Source of the DNA: Coptis chinensis
Taxonomy: Eukaryota > Streptophyta > Magnoliopsida > Ranunculales > Ranunculaceae
Direction: 5' to 3'
NCBI GenBank assembly: GCA_015680905.1
Contig: CM027381.1
Location: 15,601,501 to 15,665,500 of the forward strand
Length of the DNA: 64,000 bases
Of this stretch, positions 45,073 to 57,100 are shown piece by piece. The translations under genes were made by a program, and so were the position numbers. Position 1 is the stretch's first letter; each line of letters opens with the position of its first letter. Below the pieces are notes generated by a model. It saw nothing but the letters and a program-made list of their open reading frames with translations. It was not told where the DNA came from and made no database searches.

Positions 45073-46529
45073 TGATATATGCTTGTTTACTACTACTTAG
45101 AGGTTTGAACTCTCTAAATTGATGCAAAAGCACTCAAAAGTTCCTTACTCACGATCTTCGTTTCGTAGAGTTGGAATAAGGATTCGATCTAACCTAAAGT
45201 TTTAGAACAACTACAAATTGGATGTTACAATAAAGGGAACTAAGGAGTAAGGTTATAATATTGATGCTAGGTTTTCCTTCCTACACAAACATTAAGAAAG
45301 ACATTAAAGTTTGAAAACATGCACTTAATACCAAAATAGAGATTTGAAAGAAAAGGTGGAGAGTTAATCCTACTCATGTGAAACTATCATTAGTTGTTGA
45401 TTTGAAAATGTTATTTGATCCTTCCTAGACTCATAGACAAGCCTCTAATGGAATAAACGATTTGATCCCTAGCATGTATGGCTCACTTAAGAGCTCACAC
45501 ATACTAGCAAGTGGAACTAAGCAATGATAGTTCATCTCTAAGCTCATTGCTTTGATTCCTAACTAGACACTACACCAACTATCATTTTGGGATAGGGTGT
45601 AGAGCTAGTTGTTCTTCCTAACAACCTACCAAACCAACAAAAATTGATTTACCCTCACATGAGTTGGATTAACTCCCCAAAAGGGAAGTTAGCTCATGAT
45701 CCTTGGGACAAGGATTTATAAACTAAAAAAAACAAAAGAGAGAGAGAGAGGAGAAAGCTAAACAATCAAACTCACTTCTATTTATTTTCTAGAAGAAAAC
45801 AAGTGTTTCCTCCATTAAAACTATTACAAGCTTTCTAATAAAAACTAAAAACTAACTTATGATTTTTTTCACTAAGGAACTAAAATAATGCCATGTAAGA
45901 AAAATAAGTCAAGGGAGTAAATGGAGTGTCCCCACCCTTGTCTAATTTCTTTTTCTCCATTTGAGAGAAATCTCATTTCCTCCCACGTGAATCATCAAAC
46001 CACATTAATTCATTTTTATCCACCACATTAAAACAAAGTGACACCTTGCCTTTTTTTTTTTCCACTATTAACACCTAATCTAATTTATTACATACAAGGT
46101 GTCAACTTTGCACCAATAATTTATTATTTTTGTCTTGACATGCTCCATGATTGATGACTCATCCAATCTTGTGGCCCCAAGATAGTGGGTCCATGTGCGA
46201 TCGATGGCGGTCCGATATTTTGGGCGGTTTACAACTTCCCCTATCGTAGAGTTCATCGCCTACGAATGTCCGACCAGCTCTCTTGTCGATTTGGAGTCCT
46301 GGTTCGAGAGGTAGGAGCTTTGGAAGTTTGATGCTTCTGTATGGATTTGGGAGAATTCATATATACGCCGTTCCTCGTGCTTTATTGCAGGTTTAACAAA
46401 TATTTCCATGTTTACTGCAAATACCTGCAAAAGTATGAAAACATATTTATTTCATGATTATTAAATACATAATTAACCAAATTTATATGTCTCAATGGGG
46501 TTTCATAATACACTTTTGGGTGCTTATCA
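45073..46529 (-). repeat. Athila-type 3' LTR (1457 bp)
   Basis: In plus coordinates it starts TGATATATGC and ends GCTTATCA. On the minus strand it begins TGATAAGCACCCAAAAGTG and ends GCATATATCA. Directly outside the right end the minus strand reads TTTGGGGGTAGTG, a polypurine-tract-like motif typical of Athila. The same family recurs, truncated, at about 2010-3233. It lies against the broken gag of Tat copy 2, so Athila inserted into or recombined with that copy. No coding content. Confidence 0.8.
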
Positions 46530-48254
46530 CACTACCCCCAAACAGCACTTTGCTTGTCCTCAAGCAAAGAAGAGACACTAGAATAGATAAGTGGCCAAAA
46601 ATGGGTCCTAAACTAATTCTCGTTTTGCGAGTGCGGTTGCATTGACCATATGCAACAAGGCCTTAAACCACTAGGAATTCCCTAGTGGGCCGAGTTATAG
46701 CCCTCGTGAGAGTTTTCCGAAAAGATACTCACAAACTTCATTTATACTACAACGACTTCGATGTGAAAACTCGTTTCCTAAATTAATCTCGGATATCCAT
46801 ACATCTCCTTAGCGAGGAATCGATGATTGATTTATTTGAAACTCGAGTTAATATGTATTCAATAATTAAAACACCTACATATAATTATTCATGCAGTGAA
46901 CTTTTCATTGAAATATACTAGCGGGGTTGTTTTCGGATCCTTTGGAGAGCGTGCATCTAAATGGGTTCTCCGCGGTATGTGTCGAAACACAATTCCACTC
47001 AAAATTTTACCACTCGGGTTTTGTTAACTCCAAGTGCGGTGGGGGCACGTTTCCTCATATCTCAATGATCGAGGAGCCGAGATCGATCAATCACGTCTAC
47101 TACTTATTATCACACCACCCTACTCCTAATTGAGCTAGAGGTCTTTATTAGGTATTGTGGGGCTTAGGTGATAGTGTACAAGAAAATGGAAATGGATAAT
47201 CAAAATTTACGAGTATGAGAGACTAGGGTCTTCATATATTTATACTAGAGAAATCCTTGTTTCTTTTCCTTCTTCTAACTAAGTTTTTCCAACCTTGTTC
47301 TTAAGCCTCTGGATACTGATGATTTTTTTTTCTTATATATATATGGCTTAAGAACATGATTTTATTTTTCTTTCTTGAAGCAAGTAACTGACTTATATTT
47401 AGGACAAGTCTTTCTCTTTATTTTTCCACATTTCATCCTATTTATCATACTCATCACTTAGGTAGGTTCTTTTATTTGGTTTAATAGATGGGTAAGAAAT
47501 TTTTGTGGTGAAAGTGAAAGGTTTGATGAAAGGTTCAGTGGAGTAACTAGCGGTAATATTTGTAACAGATAAGAATTTTTAGCTATGTCGATCCAAAGAA
47601 GGCCTAAATTCTCGCCTAGGGTTCGGGTGGTGATCAAATAAGTAGATGCGTGATTTCCTCTAATCGGAAAAACTACTCCTCTGTGTCATCACACACAAAT
47701 CACTCATGTCAAGGCTTTTGGTTAGATTCTCACAAGATTTATAGTTTAAGTAACTAACCGTTGGTTCCAGAAACTTACTGCTATGTACAATTGATGATAC
47801 TCAGTACATGAATATTCATGACAAGATGTATAAACTATTGCATACGTATTATCTAAAGTTTCTTAAAATCAAATCCTAATTCGGATACTAATGTGAGATT
47901 TCTAGACAATTTTCATCATTGAAAAGGAAACAAGACTTTGTCACTAAGCACAATTATTAATATGAAAATAAAAACTATATACAGGCTACAAGATGCCTAA
48001 TTTTTGCTACAGGTTTAAAGCACCCCCAAACAGAATGATGCTTAGTCCTCGAAGGATCAATAATTAAAGAGAGAAAGTACCTGAGAACCGTGAGCAAAAT
48101 TAGGGCTAGATTGCTGGAACAGAAAGGTTGGAGAGCATAATATATTATTCGGAAAGAACAAGAAAATGTTCAATAGCACACTAAACATAGCACACCTAAA
48201 TAAAAACAATAGCATACCTAAACATGAAAAACAATAGCACACCAAGCATAAGGT

Positions 48255-50640
48255 TTAGCTAGATATATGTACAATGGCAAACTCTAGTTTACCATCCAAG
48301 AGGATGTGAAGGTTCCGGCCTTCTTTAAGGAAATGCATTTCCTTAGCATCGCCCAATAGATAATAGTCACGCCAAATTTCTGCCCATTCTTTGTCTCCGG
48401 ATTCCCTCAAATTGGTCTTCATTTTTTTTCGTCCTTTGGGTAACATCGAACATGCCTCGGTATTGAGCGGGGCGCTTCCATTGACGAAATCTCAATGAGC
48501 GAATGATTCTCGCTTCTTTGGGCACATAGAATCCACCTTGACCCGATCATGAAAAGTAGCCGCAAACCGTGGGAAATGTGTCTTCATGATCCGCAAGCGG
48601 TGACCGTAAAAGAATATACCGATCCCGAAAAGTCGCGAGCTCGTTTCAGGTTGAGACAACACAACCTAAAATGTTAAATAATGCATGACCCCGGAAGCTA
48701 GTGCAATCAATACGACGCTTAAGCGTTCCTCATTGGCGGTAGAAAATGCCAATCTCCCATAATGTTCGAGAGTACAAATAACATTGCAGTCCCCATGTTC
48801 ATGGTCATGTTTGCTAATGGAATGGTGATGTTAAGCCGTATGGCACATGGCCATTGCCTTCGTTTGATCTCAAGACCATCACCATAAGAGTCACAAAACG
48901 CTTTTGCCACCGAAGGAACGTAAGAATTATGATAGATGTAATGCCAAGATGCAAAGCAGGTTCGTGGTATGGAAGGTCCAAAGTTAGGGCAAGTTGTTGT
49001 TCGAAAAAGATATGAGGTGTGTCACCAACTTCGGATTGTGAACCCGTCTAAGTAGAAACCATGCGCATGGTTGAATGCTGGTGTGTCTTCCATATTAGCA
49101 TAAAAAATATGCAGCCAAACTTCGGAGAATAAGTTTGGTCGTTGAAGAATTAGGGAAGACCACCCAATGTTTGTGATGTAATCATGGAAGAGATGGTCGT
49201 AGGCATTGGAATCCATCATAGACCGAAAGGATTGCTTTCGGGAATGAGTTTGGGAGGTACCATGGATGATGAAGATGCAATGTTTGATGAAGATGCCATG
49301 GTGGGTGAAGTAAAGAAATGTGTAACGATACCGCAACTTGTATGGAAAAATGAGTATGTAAGAAAATAGACCCTCCCCAGAGCACATGTTAAAATTGATA
49401 TTAGTCGCGAAAAATGATGACAATCCTACTAAGCATTATACAAAAAGAAGACAAAAAGATAAGACAAAATACATAGTACGACGGAAAAAGCGTAATAACA
49501 TATATGATTATATACTTATTGACTTAGTAATATCATGGATTCTTATATTGATCTTGGAGATGCATATTTTGCACCGCACTATTTAGGTCTTCTATTTGTT
49601 GGCCGAAATGCATCCCGAATGTCCCCTTGGCAGAGAGTACAGTTTGATTTTCCATTAGGAGAGCGTGATTTTGCAAGGATTGAGAATGATTTTCCAAGAT
49701 CTCCTCCTCCTGCTCAACATTATCGTTGCTTGGACGATCTTGGAAATCCTCAAGAGTTGTGATGATGATATTCGACGAGCGTGTAGTTCCCTCAAACCCC
49801 GATGAAGAAGTTTAATGCCTTCCATGGGATTAACAATATTCAAAGATGACATTTTCATCAAATAAATGGTCAATTTGAGCTTGGGTTGTTCTCGCTTCAT
49901 CTATCGAGTATCGGGGTCCAAAACCAACGGAGTAGTCTGTTTGGAGTACTTTTATATATGCTCTTTGAAGGGGTGTCTCGGAGAAATTATTGGATAACCC
50001 CAACGCATCATAATCTAGCGTTACTAAAAGTGGGTAGGGTGCTGACCTTCTTGTTTTCTTGGTGATTACGTTCGAGAGGTGTTGGATTAGACAAAAATCA
50101 TCTCTTTGAGTTTGCAAAATCCAAAGTAGGTGAAGTTGAGGCTTTGTGACTTCGATTGGTGTGATGTACCTACCACATTATGTCCCAACCCGAGTTGGAG
50201 CACAACACGTTGATTTTGTTTCAAAGAGCGTTGAAGAACAATGTGATGTGTATTTTCGACGTCCGCCATGAGATAACGGTAGTAGCTCGCAGAAAGTTTT
50301 TTCGAATCAAATGATGACTCTTGAATAAGGGACTCCCCGGTATGTATTGGGATTTGAAGTATGTCGGAGATCATTTCCTTATTCAATTCCAATCGTTGTC
50401 CATAGGCATTGAAGTAGAATTTTCCATCTTCATATCCGCTAAATTGGTAGAACATCAAAACCAATTCTCGGAATAACCAGTTTCTTGAATGATATAGAAG
50501 AGGCGTCCATCCGCGACGTATGATTTCGGTGTCAAAATAAGGAGAAAACCGGCCCTCTTCGAAATTTTTCAGGTAGTCTTTCTCTGCCGTTATTTTTCTT
50601 GGTTAAGCCATTACTGAGGGAAGGATAGTGAAAATTGTTT
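48255..50640 (-). pseudogene. ATHILA-type ORF region A (env-position ORF)
   Basis: Minus-strand frames start with FEEGRFSPYFDTEIIRRGWT and SRNWLFRELVLMFYQFSGYE (about 50440-50580), then EDGKFYFNAYGQRLELNKEM and ISDILQIPIHTGESLIQ. Further on are KTRRSAPYPLLVTLDYDALG and, near 48255-48446, GDKEWAEIWRDYYLLGDAKE. These are the style of the ATHILA ORF found after pol, whose function is unknown. At least four frame breaks are present. Confidence 0.55.
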
Positions 50641-51259
50641 GAATAAGAATGGCTGAAAAAGAAGGGATTTATATCCAATCTATGAGTCTATACCAATATG
50701 GAGTCCAAGTGTAGTTAATGACCCATGTGATTATGAACAACATCATAGGGGATCCACAGTAAGTCTTTGTCATGTCAGATATCCAAATACAATTAATGAG
50801 ATAGTTTAATGTTAGAAAATATGGAGGAAAGTTTCACAGGGTAGTTAGACTTACACGTAATTTCAGAAATGATGATCATAACTCAGTAATAGAATATGGA
50901 TAGAATAATCGAGTTTCATGTGTGACAAGTGTTATGTGTACCTTGTAGCGTGTGCGATTTTCTCTGAACACCATGTGTATCCATTAATTATTTTGATGAG
51001 TTTTGGATGGTCTTTCTTTGTTATTGTTTGTTTATTTATTTAATTATTATTATTTTTGTTATTATTTTTATTTTTTATATATTTTTATTTATTATTATTA
51101 TTATATATTATTTTTTTTATTACTATTATTTTTTTAGAGAGGAAAAAACAACTAATATACACCAATATTTAATACGGAACTTCTCCATTTAATACGTAAC
51201 CCGTACAAATGTGTGAGAATTATTTAACACACCATACTAATATACAAAATGAAAATCAG

Positions 51260-51294
<35 letters not shown>

Positions 51295-51306
51295 GGTTAC
51301 ATAGAT
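50641..51306. other. AT-rich gap with ATT-rich run and poly-A tract
   Basis: 51020-51135 is made almost only of A and T with ttatta-type words. A pure run of 34 A lies at 51260-51293. The poly-A could be the tail of a retroposed sequence on the plus strand or a simple slippage tract. No gene. Confidence 0.6.
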
Positions 51307-51426
51307 CTAGATGTTCTGGATCATGTTATGCATGAGTGACAAGAGAATAATGATAAACACTGTTATCACGATTAATGTGATAGCCCATTCGCGTTGCTCC
51401 TTTTCCCATCGGTCTATTTGATTCAT
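51307..51426 (-). CDS. Small ORF (39 aa) with one hydrophobic helix
   Basis: The ATG at 51426 opens 39 codons to a TAG. The protein starts with a charged part (MNQIDRWEKEQREWA), then ITLIVITVFIIILLSLM, long enough to cross a membrane, then a short tail. It lies about 80-100 bp downstream of a TATA box and has a pyrimidine-rich leader, so it is placed like a real start. I do not recognise the family. It may be a transposon-associated small protein or chance. Confidence 0.35.
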   Translation of the reverse strand: MNQIDRWEKEQREWAITLIVITVFIIILLSLMHNMIQNI

Positions 51427-51505
51427 TATGTTTAAGGAATTGAAAATTTGTGAAGAAGAATTTGTGAAGAGTGAGAGAAGAGAATGATTGAAAGTGGAAA
51501 GGAGA

Positions 51506-51600
51506 GTTGTATTTATAACTTGATTTCTGACCGTTGGGCATCGACCGTTTGGATCGATCCGGGTTGACCGTTTGACCGTTGGGCTTTGAGAGTAAGCCCA
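51506..51600 (-). promoter_or_regulatory. TATA box with two perfect and two near-perfect MSA-like elements
   Basis: On the minus strand CCCAACGGTCA occurs twice (51528-51538 and 51573-51583), each matching the mitosis-specific activator consensus YCYAACGGYYA. Two further AACGGTC words lie between (about 51543-51550 and 51565-51572). A TATA-like TTATAAATAC follows at about 51510-51519. MSA elements are bound by three-repeat MYB factors in plants. The module lies inside transposon-derived DNA and points towards the 39-residue ORF. Function is inferred from motif only. Confidence 0.45.
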
Positions 51601-51829
51601 ATGAATCAAGGAGCAAACTCATATTTTTGGAAGTACTATATTAAGCATAACATAAATAATTTCATTCAAACCGTCTGCGGAGATACAAAATTATGAGAAA
51701 TCAACCGATATATAATAATTTAGCACTAAAGAAATAAAAATGCAATGTATAAGGGAAATAAATGACATAGTCATTTCTAAACCAAGGGAAATAAATAGCT
51801 ACTGGGAATCCTTCGGGTTAGCAGAAGAT

Positions 51830-53060
51830 GAACTCGGGTTTCTACGTCTTACCTACCAATGACTAACTTCAGGAAATGACCGGTGGAATGTGGCCTATAG
51901 ACTGTAGCAACTGATCTTGGAATTGCTGCTGAGTTGCCATCATCATTCTCTGGAAACGGCCTTGGCGATTTCTCATTTCTTGCTGGAAGTCATTATGGGA
52001 AGTAAGCATCTCTTCCTGGCGAAGAAACATCCTACGATACTAGTATTCATGTGCCTCAAGGTCCATAGGAGTATTGATTCGCGCGATGGTATCTTCATTA
52101 AAACGATTGGTGGTGAAGGAGGAGGAGGAGGAGGTACGTTATCATGCTCAATGTCATCTCTAGCTACCGGGTCCCAAAGTGGTCTAAAACACAATTCTCA
52201 AAAATTCCAAAATTCTCGAAAGACCTTGTTTCAATGAAAGGAGTAAGCGGATTTGGAACCCTATGTTAAGCATAAAATTTGAGTAACAAGTACAACAAAA
52301 GAGGAGTGACTGTTTGATGCGGTCGTAAGAATATGGCCCAGGAAATGGACCATACAGAAAGTGTTCTTCCTCTCCCGTAGGATCCACAACAGGTGCAAGA
52401 AAGTCTTGTTCATGTCAGACGTCTTTGAAGTTCCAATGACGTTACGCTAGCCATTAGTGGCGGCTAATTGGTTTCGTCTCGGCGAAATCTTTGGTACACG
52501 CAGATTCGAGCGGTGTTGTACTCTCCCTCGAGAAGCGTGTCAAACATCAAATCCCTCGTGGTCGGATACTCTAACAATAATAGGGTCGGACTATCGAGTT
52601 TATCTAATCAATGCGGTATTCGAAATCAACTCCAGGTGTGAGTTCACGCTCCAACCCATCCGCCCGTAATCCAAAATTCGCACCGAAAACCTCCATTGTT
52701 GTAAAATTTCAACACTAAATCTTCAAAGTAATGAAATGGAATTTGGTGCAATAGATATTCCCACTCTCTACTAGCAATTTCTTCATCGAAAAATGGGTGA
52801 AACATCCCTCAAATTGTAGAGATTTCCGCGAAAATTCCTCTCAACTGTAATTAGCGCCTTCGCCATGCCATAGCGGTGTAGAGGATATTTTGAGGGTGAA
52901 AATAGCAAGAGGAGGTGAAGGAGATGGTGCTGGAGGAAGGGGGTTGAGTTTGGTGGACTTTGGCCCGCGTCTTGTGGTCGAATTCACCTACACCCTAGTC
53001 GCTAGCGGGTGGTGATGTGGGGGACCAAGATCCGATTTTTGTGGGAGAAGAAATGAGAGG
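51830..53060 (-). pseudogene. ATHILA-type ORF region B
   Basis: Minus-strand frames give a proline-rich start (NPLPPAPSPSPPL, near 52930), then FFDEEIASREWEYLLHQIPF and FEDLVLKFYNNGGFRCEFWI (about 52680-52810), and near the end RRMFLRQEEMLTSHNDFQQE with MRNRQGRFQRMMMATQQQFQ (about 51900-52040), a likely coiled-coil tail. This matches the order of ATHILA ORFs: acidic/proline-rich start, EW...FY core, glutamine-rich tail. It is only about 1.2 kb and has several frame breaks, so it is shortened. Confidence 0.55.
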
Positions 53061-54438
53061 GTGGACGCCGTGGGTGTCTCTCGGCGTGGGCTTTATGCGG
53101 ATTTTTATTTTTTTGGTCGGTCAAAATTTTGGCCCAAGCCCAAATGAATATCAGAAATTCCCTTTATGTCCCGAATGTTCAGAAATTTCAAAGCGTGAAA
53201 ATTGATTAGTTTTGAACTCCAAATTGAACGGATGAGATATCAAAACGATCGGCATTAAAAATGCCATACACTAGAATATGAAAAAAAATCACATTCAAAC
53301 AATTTTTTTTTTTTTAACTAACTTTGGTTTTTATTTATTTACACTTTTATATACAAATGTACAAGTCGAGAAGAACGTGTCAACAACACCGAAAGTCCAA
53401 ATAAAACAACACATCAAAACAGCTTAACTCAGGCAACTTTCATGTCGGTTCTGGGCGAACCCAATCCAGCCTAGACTGTGGCTTATCCTTTATGTTTTAG
53501 GGGCCTAGGGTTCAGGACGGTACCATCCTTGACCAATGTGCAATGGTCTAATAATAATATTACCCTTAGTACATATGGTATAGCCTCAAACCGCCCAAAC
53601 AGTCCACATAGAAAACCGATCGGGTTGGCCTCGGTGGAATCCATTGCCCGCATCTGAACTAGGAAAAATGTCCGATGGTGCATATCCGCGACTCTCTTTG
53701 GGCACCCGTTTTGGGTGCTAATAAAAAAAAGCAGTATATACATGTTGAGTATTTTTATGTCAGATCCTCAAGACGAATGTGAGTCTTTTAACGTTAGATC
53801 CTCAAGACGAATGTAAGTCTTTTAACGTCAGATCCTCAAGACGATTATGAGTCTTTTAACGCCGATCCTCAAGACGAATGTGAGTTTTAACGCCGGATCC
53901 TCAAGATGATTCCCAACCCGTGTGGGAATAACGGACGGCAACGGCGAAGTTTATCCCACGAGCTGGTGTGTCGGAACAATAATATACCTTATACCGCTCA
54001 TCTCGGATAGAAGATCAAGACCCGGACGAGAAAGGAGGAGTTTGATACCATACACCACCCCATCCTTTTCCCCATGCGTACGCCGCTGAGCAAAAGTACT
54101 ACGACCATTACCAATTCGAGATAGGTGAGATTTACACCAAATGATGAGTTGGAGTTAGCGAGGAAGAGAATAGAAAAGGGAAGAAAAAGAAGGATTTGAA
54201 ATTTTGGTACCCATTGTTTTCCGGATGCACGCTTGCTTTCGATTATCGAAGACATTTATACTTTCGTTATGAAGTAGAGTTTTGTGGACTAAGGTTCCGT
54301 GCTTGCAACCACACACTCTAGGGATTTTAGAAAAGAAAATAGAAGAGGTCCCAAACTACCCTACTAGCATACTTTTCCCCGTTTAAATACATGGAAAGAA
54401 GTACACCAGCGAATCTATTAGTCCGTGTAGAATTTGGA
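53061..54438. other. Spacer between Athila pol and ORF region, with tandem repeat
   Basis: Apart from the 34-bp repeat at 53761-53914, this 1.4-kb spacer has only short ORFs (for example minus 53483-53743) without recognised motifs. Such spacers between pol and the downstream ORF are usual in Athila. Confidence 0.5.
53761..53914. repeat. 34-bp tandem repeat, about 4.5 copies
   Basis: Units beginning agatcctcaagacgaatgtg and ending agtcttttaacg start at 53761, 53795, 53829, 53863 (31 bp, shortened) and 53894 (partial). Adjacent units differ by few bases, so the expansion is recent compared with the element around it. No coding role is seen. Confidence 0.9.
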
Positions 54439-55400
54439 TCATTGAGAAAAGTCTCTTCGACATCCGGAGAGCGAACTCATGATAATGTTTAAAGCTGGGC
54501 CATTTACTTGAAATTCGCTACCATCATTTACGTTTTTCACAGAGATAGCCCGATAAGGGGTGACAGCAGAGACAGTGAAAGGACCAGACCATTGAGTTTT
54601 TAATTTTCCTGAAAAAATGTGTAATCTTGAGTTGTACATCAAAACTTTTTGACCGACTTTGAATTCTTTTCTCAATATGTGCTTGTCATGCACTCTTTTC
54701 ATGTTGGCTTTATAGGATTTCGAGAGATCATAGGCATCACTCCGAATTTCCTCAAGCTCATTTAACTGCAATTTTCTCTCTTTTAAGCCGCCACGTTAGT
54801 GTTATAATTGAGGCTTTTGATGGCCCATGAGAGCCGCGGTGCTCAAGTTCAACCGGCCCGGATGACAAGGTTTTCCAAAAAACGAGAGGCGATATGGAGA
54901 CATCCCCATAGGTGTCTTAAAAGGCGCTACGTATGCCCACAAGGCATCGATAATCGTAGAGACCGATCTTTCCTAGATGGATTGACAGTTTTTCCAAAAT
55001 AGATTTGATTTCTCGATTAGAGACTTCTACTTGACCACCGGTTTTGAGGATGATCTGGAGTTGCCACTTTGTGCGTGACTCCATATTTCTTTACTAATGA
55101 TTCAAAATTTTTTATTGCAGAAATGTTTTCCCCCGTCACTAATTATAGCTTTTGGTACACCAAATCGAGAGAAAATATTTTCTTTTACGAACAAAACGAC
55201 CGTTTTATGATCGTTAGCACGACATGCTAATGCCTCAATCCATTTTGACACATAGTCAACTGCTACAAGTATGTATAGGAAGCCATGAGAATTTGGAAAT
55301 GGACCCATGAAGTCGATGCCCCATACATCAAAGATTTCCATAATTAGAATAGGATTTAAGGGCATCATATTGCGTTGAGTAATGCGACCTAATTCTAGCC
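54439..55400 (-). pseudogene. Integrase of minus-strand Athila
   Basis: The core frame (55102-55368) reads [35 protein letters not shown] and [20 protein letters not shown], holding the first two catalytic Asp residues of the D-D-E integrase. The C-terminal frame (54439-54771) reads NELEEIRSDAYDLSKSYKAN, KEFKVGQKVLMYNSRLHIF and LKTQWSGPFTVSAV. Between them (54780-55100) the Glu region is broken by frameshifts. Confidence 0.85.
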
Positions 55401-57100
55401 GGCAGCGATTGTATGCTTTGCAATGCTCATGTATGCATCTCTAAACAAGTGTTGGCCAATAAAACCACATTGTAGAACCTTGGCCGCAGTTTTCTTACCA
55501 CTAAAATGACCACCACAAGATTGTTCATGGCAGAAGGATAACACATCGTTGTGTTCCCAGTCGGGAATGCAACGGCGGATTAGTTAGTCTGAACAATACT
55601 TGAATAGGTAGGGATCATCCCAGAAATAGAATTTCATAGTGGATAAAAACTTTTTCCGGTCATTACAAGACCAAGATAAAAGGACTTCCTCGGTAACTAA
55701 GTAATTTACTATGTCTGCGTACCAAGGGGACGAAAAAATAGAGTACAAGTGTTCATCCGGAAAGGAATCACAGATAGGTTCGGTATCAGTATCAACATCA
55801 CTGACAAGTCTTGATAAATAGTCTGCAACCACATTTTCACTACCTTTTTTATCTCTAATTTCGAGAGTAAACTCTTGCAAAAGGAGAATCCATCGGATCA
55901 ACCTTTGTTTTGCATCTTTTTTCGCTAATAGATAACGGCGCCACATGGTCGGTGTAGACAATAGTTGGAGAACCCACTAGGTAAGGACAAAACTTATCTA
56001 ATGCATATACAATGGCGAAACTCTTTCTCGGTGGTGGTATAGTTACATTGAGCTTCATTAAGGGGTTTTAATCGCATAGTAAATGACAACCGGCTTATCT
56101 TCTCGGCGTTGCCACTAGTACACTCTATAGCATAGTCGCCAAGGCGTCACACATTAATTCAAAAGGTTTAGACCAATCGGTGGTTGAATTATGGGGCCCG
56201 GTAGTTAATCGCGGTTTTAATATCTCAAAGGCTTGTTTGCAACTGAAAACCTGAAATAAAAAACGACATCTTTAAGCGGAGATTGGTTAAAGGTCTAGCA
56301 ACCTTTGAGAAATCTTGAATAAATCTCCAATAGAAACCCTCGTGGTCCTAAGAATGCGCCAATGTCTCGAACTGTTTTTGTATAGGAAGTGAAGCAATTT
56401 TTTTCTATCTTAGCTTTGTCGACTTCGATTCCGTCCTTTGAAACGCGATGTGTCCTAAAACTATTCCTTTAGTAATCATGAAATGACATTTTTCTCAATT
56501 AAGAACAAGGTTTTTCTTCACAACGTAAAGACCTTTTCAAGATTTGATAGACAACTTATCGAAAGAATCTCCATAAATTGAGAAGTCGCCCATGAATACT
56601 TCCATAAACCGCTTCAACCATATCATTGAAAATATGAAGCATGCAGCGTTGGAAAGTACCGTGCATTGCAAAGGCCGAAAAGGCATTCGCCTATATGCAA
56701 ATGTACCAAATGGACAAAGTGAACGTTGTCTTTTCTTGATCGCCAGGTCTATGACTATCCGAAATAACCCTCAATAACCATCAAGAAAACAAGTAATAGG
56801 CATGACCGGCTAAACGCTCGAGCATCCGATCGATGAATGGAAGTGGAAAGTGATCCTTACGAGTGACGGCATTAAGTTTGGCGATAGTCAATGCATATTA
56901 AGCCATTTCTTCGATACGAAAGTGGAAATGCATTCATCTTTATCATTTCGCACAACCCAAATGCCGATTTCTTTGGAACTACGTTAATACGGGACTCACC
57001 CAAACACTATCGGAGATAGGGTAAATAATACCAAGATCTAGTAATTTTAACACTTCCTCTCGGACCACATCTTTCATGGTAGGGTTTTAGGCGACGCCGT
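55401..57100 (-). pseudogene. RT and RNase H of minus-strand Athila
   Basis: Frames include the RNase H parts [20 protein letters not shown] and [20 protein letters not shown] (55584-56058), and the RT thumb around 56400-56520 (NLVLN, EKCHFMITKGIVLGH). The RT active-site region near 56590 is split. The GC-rich spots show small insertions and deletions compared with the plus-strand copy at 62.6-63.0 kb (for example at 56443). Confidence 0.75.

Noticed and set aside
49022..49423. Minus-strand ORF of 133 codons as an independent gene
   Set aside because: It lies within ATHILA ORF region A, its composition changes midway, and no conserved motif could be found in that frame.
51260..51293. Poly-A tract as proof of a processed gene copy on the plus strand
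   Set aside because: No coding or gene-like sequence precedes it on that strand; it could equally be slippage.
52457..52669. Plus-strand ORF of 70 codons as a gene
   Set aside because: It is the antisense of the ATHILA ORF region B and has no motif of its own.
53761..53914. CRISPR-like array
   Set aside because: Repeats are directly adjacent without unique spacers, and the context is a plant retrotransposon.
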